Shown here piece after piece: positions 34,421 to 44,758 of a stretch of DNA of 64,000 nucleotides. The position numbers and the translations under genes are program-made. This stretch comes from Isoetes taiwanensis (Eukaryota; Streptophyta; Lycopodiopsida; Isoetales; Isoetaceae): contig JAJEKV010000036.1 in NCBI GenBank assembly GCA_021234155.1, forward strand, positions 754,777 through 818,776, in the 5' to 3' direction. Below the pieces are notes generated by a model. The model had not been told where the DNA came from and searched no databases. It saw only the letters and a list, made by a program, of their open reading frames with translations. Numbering within the stretch: the stretch's first letter is position 1; every line of letters begins with the position of its first letter.

Positions 34421-35060
34421 CTAAACCCAATGAAGCGAAACCTTAGTGTTATACTGTGACCGTAAGTTATTCCTTCTGGAAAAATTAACTAATGACATTC
34501 AGAGAGACAGAGTTATTTTACTCCCTTTTAAGAAGGCAACCTCTGCTGTCCAACTACATCAAAGGTCAAGGCCTTTGCTGTTACTTGCATCCATAGAAAG
34601 CAAACAAACGAAGTTAGTTGCTATCCGTATTACAGGTGTCGTAGCAAAGAACCAGTTGTTATCCATGTCCAACCTTTTTTGTATTTATGAATGCAAATAA
34701 ACGCTCAGTAAAACCACAAATAGATCTATGTAAATAAACCAAACTACAACTTAGATTTAAGGAAAACATCGATATAACTATGGAGCATTAAAATGGCAAA
34801 TTATTTACTATTAGCACTCTAGAAATTGTTTCTAGATTATGTCAAGAAACAGGAACATTTCTGAGCTGTTACAGTAGATTGACAAAAGCAACCTAGTATG
34901 TGAACATTGATTTGAGCCATTTGTCATATCAATAATTAACTAAAACATAACAATAAGATTGTAGAGAGTCCGTTCAATTCATGCAAACACCAATCATAAG
35001 CAATAAATCGGGTCTGCGATAAAAACTTTAAACCAGACCAGCAGTGGAGGCACGTTTTCG
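34421..35060. other. Unassigned AT-rich sequence
   Basis: No gene is supported. The sequence from about 35066 belongs to a duplicated palindromic block. Confidence 0.4.
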
Positions 35061-35065
35061 CAAAA

Positions 35066-35934
35066 CCCCATCGATCCGAGACATCGGATCGCCATTCTAG
35101 AATGGGGCGAGCATGCTTGTCTTGCATGCATGCATGCGGTGCATGCCTTCTAGGGTTGGAAGTTCGCTATTTTAGGCGCGGTTCTGCACCAACGTCTCAT
35201 TGGCGCTTCCTCTTCTCTCTCAGCAGTACCTTATTCTCTTTGAATTGAATCCAGGCAGGGGAGAGGCTTCTCTCTGCTTGGTTTGGCCAATTTGGCGTTT
35301 CTTTCATGCTGTGGCATGTCCTTTCTCGGCGTTGGCTCTTCTTTAGCCTTCATCCTGTGACCTTCGTCCTCGATCCTAGTTTTGTTAAGAAAGTCCTTTG
35401 GTATTCGGGCGGTTTGTTGGTTTCACGCGGGGTAAAAGCATGTTAGGGTGTCCCTTAAAAAGTATTATTTAGTGACCAAAAAAGTACCTAAAAAGGTACC
35501 CAGGACTGGGTACTGGATACCTATGTAATATCTCAATAAAAGGTACATTTTAGAACTTTTATATATATTTTGATCTCCAGTAGCATTATCTTTATCTTAA
35601 CTTTGAATATTAATGCATCCTTGACTTTTATTTTGGACTTTTGTACTAGTTTTAATGAAAATAAAAATGAGAAAGTACCCAGTTCTCAAGTACCTAGTGT
35701 ATGTACTTTTGCAGGTTCCAAAAGTGGTACACCCTAACATGCTTTTACCCCGCGAGACCCATTCTAGAATCCCATCGATCCGAGACATCGGATCGCCATT
35801 CTAGAATGGGGCGAGCATGCTTGTCTTGCATGCATGCATGCGGCGCATGCCTTCCAGGGTTGGGAGTTCGTTATTTTAGGCGCGGTTCTGCATCAACGTC
35901 TCATCGGTGCTTCCCTTCTCTTATTCTCTTTGAA
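35066..35934. repeat. Two copies of a 175-bp palindrome-rich block
   Basis: 35066-35244 and 35771-35934 share about 90% of their bases. Each has CGATCCGA-GACA-TCGGATCG, then the palindrome CCATTCTAGAATGG, then GCATGCATGCATGC, then TATTTTAGGCGCGGTTCTGC, and ends TTATTCTCTTTGAA. They could be promoter or 5' UTR duplicates or arms of a larger element. The MITE at 35427 lies between them. Confidence 0.8.
35427..35754. mobile_element. MITE with about 23-bp perfect terminal inverted repeats
   Basis: GGGGTAAAAGCATGTTAGGG at the left end is mirrored by its exact complement at the right end. CGCG flanks both sides as a probable 3-4 bp target duplication. A related empty site is present at 36378-36410: GGCGGTTTGTTGGTTTCATG followed by CGAGCCCCATTCTA. 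The body is about 325 bp, AT-rich and non-coding. Confidence 0.85.
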
Positions 35935-36138
35935 CCCACCCTCCCCCCCCTTCTTTATTTATTGTATTTGTCGCGTGGCACGCGTGATCAGCCCCTCCAC
36001 TCTGGGAGGTTTGTTTGTTACGTTTTTTTGTGTTGGTGATGTGCAGTACGGGTTGGCGGCGGCATGCATCCGTTTCGACTTCTCCATTTCGTGGGTTTTG
36101 GGGGGCGATTTTTCGCCTTTTACGTTTGTCCAAGCCCC

Positions 36139-36221
36139 TTGCCGAAGGCTTATCACTAGGGTTTTTCCTCAAAAACCCGAAAGGGCGGGATTTTTTAATC
36201 CCAGTGATAAGCTTTCGGCAG
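36139..36221 (+). ncRNA. miRNA-like stem-loop
   Basis: TTGCCGAAGGCTTATCACT near 36139-36157 pairs with AGTGATAAGCTTTCGGCAG near 36203-36221. With G-U pairs and one bulge this gives a stem of about 22 bp. The loop has its own hairpin (GGGTTTTT/AAAAACCC). The size fits a small-RNA precursor or a tiny foldback element, and nothing shows expression. Confidence 0.35.
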
Positions 36222-36229
36222 GTACACCA

Positions 36230-36870
36230 GCCAAACATCTATTAGCATTGTATTTTCTGGGGTCCAAATTATATAATTGGATATTCCCTTTATTTTTCAT
36301 GGGTAGTTCGCATGTGTGCGGCTACCCACTATCCACCATTGTAGAAAATCTGTTGAGATGAATGAGAAGCCTATCTAGGCGGTTTGTTGGTTTCATGCGA
36401 GCCCCATTCTAAAATGATTGAAAGAGGATAGTATCTATAAGCCAAGTTTTCATTTTTAAAGGTTTATAATGGTTAATTATGGACATCACATGCAGTTTAT
36501 GCAGAAGCCTGAACACCTCCTTCATGATCTCGTATAGAGAGTTAATAGTATACTTACATAGAGCAGCATTGTCTAGATTATCACAAGAGTTTAATTACAG
36601 TCATCAAATAATCACGCTGTTACAACAAAGGGTTGGTGTATCATACCTGATTTGCATACTCAGAATCATCAAGAATATCAGAGCTTGAAGCCATATTTGT
36701 ACAGATAAGTTTGAAGAAAATCACTTCACCACTCCACAAAGATATTTGCTGCCAGTAATAGGGATCAAACAGGATACAAAGGATAAGAGCCAAATCATGC
36801 AAAGGAGATTTAATATGGATCTAATGAAGCTGGAATCTATTATATAAGGTCATTTTATGCAGAATCGAAG
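36230..36870. other. Unassigned sequence
   Basis: This stretch includes the related empty MITE site near 36378-36410. No gene is supported. Confidence 0.4.
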
Positions 36871-36876
36871 CCTTAT

Positions 36877-38110
36877 GTGGTTAGAGTATGCCCTATGTCT
36901 GAGATGAGGCAACCACTAGCATTTGTGAGCCATCTAAAGTTGCACTTGTGTGCTTTAAATATGCCCATTATATATGCGAATTTCTGTTCAATCATAGGGA
37001 GGTATGGGAAGATATTTTTCAACTCGTCCTTAATTTTTAAATACCAAAATTCCAAGTCTAAGTCTGTGGATGAGATTTTCGAGAAGTCAGGTGTGTTCAA
37101 CCTTTCCCTAGCTTTATCTTGTATCAACTTTTTGCATATGAATGAACACGTATTATTAGCTTTATCCACTCCAGAAAGATAGAGCCTACTAAGCAACCAA
37201 TTGAGTTCATTATAACATGTTTTATTCCTAGGATCTGTACCTAGTTTGCTGCTATCTTGTTTAAATAAGAAGTCTAAAGCAGCCTTTTTAATTTTATGAT
37301 ATGTTTCAAATCTGACCTGTTGCGTAAGTTGGCTCAATTTAGGAATAATGTCGATCAGTTTATACCATCCCTTTGCAAGGTTATCTGCAACATCAGTAAA
37401 CTTGTCCTGTTTCAACACAATGTGGTTTACTCCTTTATTGACATCAGCCCTTAACTTACGATTCATAATGATATTAGTATCCATCGTAAGGACGTGACCA
37501 AAAGAAGGGTGAATGTTTTTTTTGAATCTATTATTTTTAAGGCAATAACATAAAGCATTACCTCCATAAAAAACCTCCATGGGTTTATAAAGAGTAGTCT
37601 TAATAGGTTTATCATAAGTCCATCCAAAAACAATGTTTGAGAAATCAACATCCATATGAAAATATTCAAGGCAAAATTCATGATAAGAACATTTTTGGAA
37701 AATCAACTCAAAGGCCCTATTACAGTAATGTAAATAAATGAACTTCATATCACTATCTCTCACAATGTGAAGTTGAAGTCTACCACAACAATCAACTTTA
37801 AGAACTCTTGTAGCTCCCTGCAAGTTTAACATTGGTCAGTGCCTTTTCCAGTTGAATTTCTTCTTCGGCAAATCTGAACCAACACCAGAATCACTATAAG
37901 TACGACTTTCTGTTTTATTTGGAATATACTTTCTAGTATCTCTAGAATTGTTACTAGAAAAGTTCCTCTTCTTCGCTCTAGAACCATAAATGAATGGGCT
38001 TTCTGGAGTGTTAGGACCAGGGGATGAAAGTTGCCGCTTAAGTTTGCTGCTAGATAGTTCACTAATTGAGGGCCTTTAATCATGCGTTCAATTTGACGGG
38101 TAAGGTTCAA
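36877..38110 (-). pseudogene. Family B/C Penelope-like RT, partial copy B
   Basis: A 319-codon frame (36873-37832) encodes the N-terminal region and first RT blocks of an RT related to, but clearly diverged from, family A. It shows the VFGWTYDKPIKTTLYKPMEV block (family A has TFGWRYVDNLKSIFYKPKVI), FGHVLTMDTNIIMNRKLRAD, the RLYLSGVDKANNTCSF block and IMGIFKAHKCNFRWLTNASG. A preceding frame (37826-38152) overlaps with a shift. Sequence similarity to copy C ends at about 36877, before the catalytic motifs, so the copy cannot be active. Confidence 0.82.
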
Positions 38111-39004
38111 TTTGATGGGTGATTGCAGGTGTGATTTGCTGCTAAGGTTCATGTACCCAAGCTTGAGCTTTCTGATCTTAATTCAATTGTATCATTACTT
38201 GTGCGCAGCTGCGACATCTCAAAATATTATAATAAGTCTGCTGGAAATATACTGTTTGTACTTGTTCATATTGTTATTTAATACCTGATTGAGTTGTATA
38301 TCAGATATTTTTTCTTGATTTATCTATTTGTAACTGTTGTTTCTGAAATAATGGGAAATCTTACTGATCAACACTGATCAATTTGTTACTCATCAACTTA
38401 TTTCTAAAATAATGAGTATTATCATACAAATGATATCTTGTTTTATAGAAAAAGGGGATTCTATAGGCACTTTTGGGGGGTATTTTTTGGGGTATTGGAG
38501 CATCTTTTTCGTTGTGTTATGTTGGACGACAATTTTTGACGAAATTTGACAAGTAAAGATGATTTTTTTTTTAACAGTTATTACACGACGAAATTTGACA
38601 AGTAAAGATGAATTTTTTTTTAACAGTTATTATATAGAAGCAAGTATGTGGATTTGAAGCAATGAGCTACCCCATGGTTATGATATTAGTGTACCAACGA
38701 AATGTTTGCTAAAAAGCCATTAAGTACCATTATCTGCATAGCAGGATCCGTCATTTTTTAATTATAAGCACAAGTTTTAGCACGAATACTTGTTTGTGCA
38801 TTGGAATCCCCAGGCTAAGGGCAAGTCTATTTTTATATATAACAAACCAACATTTTTGAAAGTAATGGTCAAGTACGAAAGTGAATCCCTAATGCCAAAT
38901 GAAGAAAGACCTTGATAAAGCCTTTTATATATCCATCATCGTGTTTATGGAAAAGTCAAATGTAATAGCTACAACCTGCAAAAGACTAAGTATTGGTAAA
39001 GAGG
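38111..39004. other. Spacer between RT copies
   Basis: A 48-bp tandem repeat lies at about 38538-38632 (GACGAAATTTGACAAGTAAA twice, each followed by a T-run). The portion near 38900-39004 may be the 3' UTR of copy C read on the minus strand. No gene is supported. Confidence 0.45.
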
Positions 39005-40882
39005 GAGAATCGAAACATTTTAGGTAAATAGGGGCAAATAGTATTTATGTTCTAGTAATGTTGAAGATGTTGCAATATTAATGTCGAACTTAGCAGCCGG
39101 GAAAGAATTTACCTTCAAATAGTTGCGCACCAAGGATCTTAATCTCTGATCTTGGAAACCATTGCGTATAAATGCATCTATCAGGATTCTCAATTCCCTT
39201 ATGAAAATATCCACTGAATTGCAACAATATACTAGCGGAAATACTTGCGAAAGTATAAACTTGTATGCATTTCCAATAGGCCTATTAGACTTCAAGTGAA
39301 GGAATTGCATAAATTTAAAACTCCGTTCCCGTCTTTTGTCATATTTACTAATTAGTACGTTATTTGGATAAGAGCAATCAATCTCTGTCCTAAGGAAATG
39401 ACCAGAAAGCAGGTCTTTAACTCTTCGTTGCTCTGGTCGGAAGAATGACACAGCAATAGGATTGTTTAAGATGCTCAAGTCATACTAGAGCTTCTCATCA
39501 GATCATACCTAGCTAAAGCGGCTAGTCTTTTAAAGAAGGTAATTTCATAAAATGACAAGTACCAATTACACCATAGGGGTGAACACGAAAATCCCATGGG
39601 TATTCCTCTTAATTGTTGCTATAGGTCATTGCCGCATCTAATAATACCACATTTCAGAAGCCATGCATTCCAACTCATAACTGTTTCCATATCTAACCAT
39701 TCCCAATCATTCCCAGATACTCGAAAAATCAAAGTTTCATTGGGAAAAAAGGTATTGAAGGCCATGTGTATCATCCTATTCATGATGTTAATGATTCCAT
39801 CTTCACCCTCCAGTGGAATATTTTCGTAACATTTTGCAATGTCTAAACAAAAAATGCTTTCAATTTTGGAAGGCAAATTTACAAAAAAACTCCATATTGG
39901 ACTTGCATGGCCAGTCGGCAGATGCGTCTGCATTAAAGAATTGTGTATAAATCTTTCTCATTTTAGCACACTTCCTTTTTAGCATAGGCTCAAGTTCAGT
40001 AAAGATTGTGGTTAGAGTATGCCCTATGTCTGAGACGAGGCAACCACTAGCATTTGTGAGCCATCTAAAGTTGCACTTGCGTGCTTTAAATATGCCCATT
40101 ATATATGGGAATTTCTGTTCAATCATAGGGAGGTATGGGAAGATATTTTCCATCTCGTCCTCAATTTTTAAATACCAAAATTCCAAGTCTAAGTCTGTGG
40201 ATGAGATTTTAGAGAAGTCAGGTGTGTTCAATCTTTCCCTAGCTTTATCTTGTATCAACTTTTTGCATATGAATGAACACGTATTATTAGCTTTATCCAC
40301 TCCTAAAATATAGAGCCTACTAAGCAACCAATTGAGTTCATTATAATATGTTTTATTCCTAGGATCTGTACCTAGTTTGCTTCTATCTTGTTTAAATAAG
40401 AAGTCTAAGGCAGCCTTTTTAATTTTATGATATGTTTCAAATCTGACCTGTTGCGTAAGTTGGCTCAGTTCAGGAATAATGTCGATCAGTTTATACCATC
40501 CCTTTGCAAGGTTATCCGCCACATCAGTAAACTTGTCCTGTTATCAATGTGGTTTAGTCCTTTATTGACATCAGCCCTTAACTTACGATTCATAATGATA
40601 TTAGTATCCATCGTAAGGATGTGACCAAAAGAACGGTGAATGTATTTTTTGAATCTATTATTTTTAAGGCAATAACATAAAGCATTACCTCCATAAAAAA
40701 CCTCTATGGGTTTATAAAGAGTAGTCTTAATAGGTTTATTATAAGTCCATCCAAAAGCAATGTTTGAGAAATCAATATCCATATGAAAATATTTAAGGCA
40801 AAATTCATGATAAAAACATTTTGGGAAAATCAATTCAAAGGCCCCATTACAGTCATGTAAGTTAACGAACTTCATATCACTA
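39005..40882 (-). pseudogene. Family B/C Penelope-like RT, copy C, C-terminal portion
   Basis: Read on the minus strand, 40971-39860 repeats the N-terminal blocks of copy B with about 95% identity, with frame breaks near 40540. 39933-39619 gives CLDIAKCYENIPLEGEDG (first catalytic Asp). 39610-39500 gives GIPMGFSCSPLWCNWYLSFY. The YMDD region is missing: the frame jumps from RYDLMRSS into SILNNPIAV. 39478-39020 gives the C-terminal thumb (FILSQVFPLVY, then AFIRNGF). No endonuclease follows. The N-terminal end continues at 44333 beyond a Helitron-like insertion. Confidence 0.85.
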
Positions 40883-43800
40883 CTAGAAAAGTGCCCAGCG
40901 TTGCTGGGCTTATTGACGGGATTAAATTCCAAAATTAGTATGATTATGATTGAGAATGTCTGGTTGGGCATATATGGTTATTCATTATAAATTGAAGTTT
41001 GAAATTGTCCATGTAAAATGCTTTGAATTTTGAACACAATTTATGAAGTTTTAGAATGTTCGCAGTGATCATCTTGCATTCATCATGGTGTTGAATTTGT
41101 GTGTCCACTTCGTTAGTCCTGCGAAGCTATTGGAACTCTCGCACTTTGTCCCAAGTGATTTCCACTCTTTGAGTGTAGAGTAAAGTTTATGATTTAGTAT
41201 TGGTCTTTCCTTCGTGGGTGTGATATGCTGATGGATTTTTTAGCTTACCATCACTCACAGAAATTATATGGGTAGAACCTCCAAATGTAATACAATTTCT
41301 GATAACAAAGAAAACATCAATGTTTGACATTAATAGGATCCTCATATTTGTGAAAAGGAACGTGTTGAGTGCAATATGGCAAATATTGCTAAATATGTCT
41401 CTTTCTTTTACCATGCATGCATATATTCATTTAAATGTTCTTATAGAGTTGATATAACATTGTTGATATGACCATTTCAGTACCTAAGTGGAAAGGACTA
41501 TGTTAATATTGTTTCTTTTAGCCAAATTGACAATAAAAGAATATTCGCCATATTACAAAGCAATGAATGATGATACTTAATCAATGGCATATGCCAAAAT
41601 ATAAAATGTAACAGAGTCTGTATTAATAATCGACAACAAATGCTAGATATCTATGCCAAATCTAAAGCATGTGAATTTGCCATTTCAAATATTAATTATG
41701 TTAATCTTCTTCGAAAACCATGAGAACTTAAATATTGAACCAAAATAATTATGTTATTCATTGTATTTACCTAGAGTTAAGACACATGACATGTCATGTT
41801 TTGCCACATATCATGGTGAATGAATGTGGATGTAGTCTGTCCAAGAAAGAGAAGGGGTTAAACTTTCATAATTGCTATGACTCATGATTTTGTTGGACAT
41901 GAGGCGAGCCAAAGAAGGTGGAGGAGTTTCCCTGTTTTGTAGAAGACGGGGAAATGTGGTGACTAAAGAAGTACAAATGGTTTCCCTTTATTACTATAGA
42001 AGGTCAAACAATATTCTAGACATGTGATCGTGATGCCAGAACTACCTGCAAGTTTGAAGCACAGGAACTGGCGCTGATGAGTTGCATGTATGCGTTGCTT
42101 CTTTTTCAGCAGCTTTTATAGGCTTTATTGAGCAACACGGAGTTGAAACCCACACAATGAACCCCTCTTTAGGAACACCGTGAAGCAGCACATCATGGAT
42201 TTACCCTGCTTATTTATCGCACCAGTTCCAAGACTTAACATTTATTGTTCGACTTTAAAATCAGTAGTTAACTTAATAGGTACATACACATATTTTCTTA
42301 AACAGTGCATAAGCAGCATTAAAGTGAACACGTTTGGACCTATTTTTTATTTCCAACTTTCACAAATTAGAAAGTACTTCAACAGTGGTACAACATCAAG
42401 TTTCTATCTCCTTTTCCCAGAATCAAATATAGAATCAAATATGTCACATTTCTATCTCTTTTTCTTAGAATCAAATGAGTCACAGCTTGATATTTCAAAA
42501 AGTATCAAAACAGAGAAAGGAGATAGTACTTTTTCAAACATCTTTCAGTTAAAGATAAAATTATACACATGTTTGTGTGTTTCAAATTTGAAAATAGCCA
42601 TAAAGCTTGATAATTGCCTTGAGAGGCTTGCATCGAAACATAATAAACAAACTACCAAAACCATGCAGAATAGTTGTGCTTTCAGTTTGCTACTTTGACA
42701 AATTCCTACTGACCACTGCTACAATTCTTGTATGCGCGTTTCCATATCCATATCATCAGCATCCCTATAGAACCATAAGGAAAAGTAAGAAGAAGAGAAA
42801 CATTAGCACTTGAAGCCAACCAAAACCTCTTAGCATATAAATAAGTTAAGGGCCAGATGGTACATAGAGCCTCCTTGTTCTTGTAGACAAATGACAAATT
42901 GGCTGTTGTTGTAGACACATGGTAAATAAGAACACTCTATTACTAAATAAACTCCCAAATCAAGAAGTCTATGTTGGATATAATGTACCTCCTACAAAGG
43001 AAGTAGTAATTATCAATTTGAGCCTGAACCTCACATTGTGCATCCATGTTTCAACCAGCAATACAATTGTCAACCAGCAATACAATTGTACCTGGGACAT
43101 ATAAATAGATAGATACTTACCTTCACGTTTAGAGAAGCCGCTGGCTGGAACTGCATAACCTCAAGCACATGATGGAGATTTGACAAATAAGAATCTAGAA
43201 CAAAGGACAATAGCATATCAATTTTATGGGACAATGGCAGCAAAGGCAAATATCCGAAGTCTAAGATGAACACAGCTTCAATTGTATGCTGCTAGAAATC
43301 ATGTGATTGCCATAAAGAAGGGGAAGTGGAGAAAACTCTGTGTAGAATGGACATGCGGGCTATTGGTTGTAGAAGAAAGTAACACAGCTGGTTAACTTTT
43401 GAGCCTATAGTTAGTAATGATACACATGTTGCAGAAACTTCTAAAGATTTAGTGGTAATGTCCTTGAATAATCCACCTAACAGATAGACAGACCTCACCT
43501 TCTTTTACCCATCTTCCAAATATGCAGCAGGGCATTGACCATGACAATACTACCAGGCCTAATCTTCAATGCCGCAATGACAACACTGATATCTGCAATT
43601 TACGAAATCTGTATTCAATGATTCAATACTTAGGTCCAAAGTTTCGATGTGGGTGATAATAAATAAACAAAACCTGCTCCTTTTTTATTGTCTACTCTCT
43701 TCTATAAGGTCTACCCAGCAATCATTCCATATCTGTTCTAAAGCTCTCCTCCTTAATGACCGGCCTTAACTGCCTTCATAAGATCATGGCATTCATATAC

Positions 43801-44332
43801 ATTAACCAAATCGCCATTTCAATTGTCTGCTTTCTCTCACCTTTACCAAAAGCCAGAGAGTCCATGCAAATGGCCATCAAAGAATATGTTCCAGATGTGG
43901 CTTCGGGTACCAATATTGTAACACAAACTCTGAGCAATCTTATACCCTAGCCTATTCATATGAAGCACCAGCAGTCTCCTAACATTGTTTAATCCCTGTG
44001 ATAAAATACAGGATCAAACACTTAAATCAGACATCCGGCAATAACACGACTTAGAAAATTCTTCCTCCAGCGATTCCACTGCACAAAAATCTCAGAGGCC
44101 ATAGGCTGTTAAATGCTCGTGCAGCAGAGTCGAGAAGCGTGGATCCAGCATCACCAAGTAGAAGCTTCATCAGATCTGCTCAAACGTAGACACACCGTGA
44201 AGAACATACTAAGGGTAGGACGAACTCGAACTCGAAGCGCCTCCTTTTCTTTTCTTCCTGTTCGTTAAAATTATCTGCTTATTGAATTCTAGCCGTCCGA
44301 TCTAGGGCACTGTTGAAGACATACAGATAGGC
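40883..44332 (-). mobile_element. Helitron-like insertion with captured exon-like sequence
   Basis: Copy C is interrupted exactly here relative to copy B. On the minus strand the insertion's 3' end is GCCCAGC-AAC-GCTGGGC, six bases, then CTAG, followed by host T. That is the Helitron signature (hairpin, CTRR end, insertion between A and T). Allowing a 2-bp deletion at the other edge restores a TC start after host A. No Rep/helicase is visible, so it is non-autonomous. The interior has exon-like frames on the minus strand near 43121-43290, 43500-43560, 43880-43980 and 44095-44172. Confidence 0.78.
43121..44175 (-). pseudogene. Exon-like fragments of an unidentified gene inside the Helitron
   Basis: In minus-strand order: an ATG frame at about 44172-44095 (MKLLLGDAGSTLLDSAARAF), a frame at about 43985-43880 (KIAQSLCYNIGTRSHIWNIF), a frame at about 43595-43505 (DISVVIAALKIRPGSIVMVN), and a frame ending at 43121 with donor AAG|GTAAGT (ILDFGYLPLLPLSHKIDMLL, then VMQFQPAASLNVK). 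The parent gene is not recognised. Order and strand are compatible with capture of one gene with its introns. Confidence 0.4.
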
Positions 44333-44675
44333 TCTCACAACGTGAAGTTGAAGTCTACCACAACAATCAACTTTAAGAACTCTTGTAGCTCCCTCCAAGT
44401 TTAACAATGGCCAGTGCCTTTTCCAGATGAATTTCTTCTTTGGCAAATCTGAACCAACATCAGAATCACTAGAAGTACGACTAGTTGTTTTATTTGGAAT
44501 ATACTTTCTAGTATCTCTAGAATTGTTATTAGAAAAGTTCCTCTTCTTCGCTCTAGAACCATAAATGAATGGGCTTCCTGGAGTGTTAGGACCAGGGGAT
44601 GAAAATTACTGTTTAAGTTTTCTGCTGGATAGTTCACTAAATTGAGGGCCTTTAATCATGCATTCAATTTGACGG
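44333..44675 (-). pseudogene. Family B/C RT copy C, N-terminal portion
   Basis: This closely repeats 37757-38095. The minus-strand frame at 44637-44401 (NFHPLVLTLQEAHSFMVLER...) matches the frame at 38152-37826. Similarity stops at a G-run near 44680, where the LINE begins. It is the piece separated from 39005-40882 by the Helitron-like insertion. Confidence 0.85.
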
Positions 44676-44758
44676 GCGCGGGGGGGGGAGGGGGGGGGGA
44701 TGAAATGAAATGAAATGTTTTTTATTCACGTCTGCAGACCACCAGGTCTATGAGACGT

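Noticed and set aside
42070-42105. CTGATGAG motif that might be a hammerhead ribozyme core
   Set aside because: The matching CGAAAC box and the required three stems are not found nearby.
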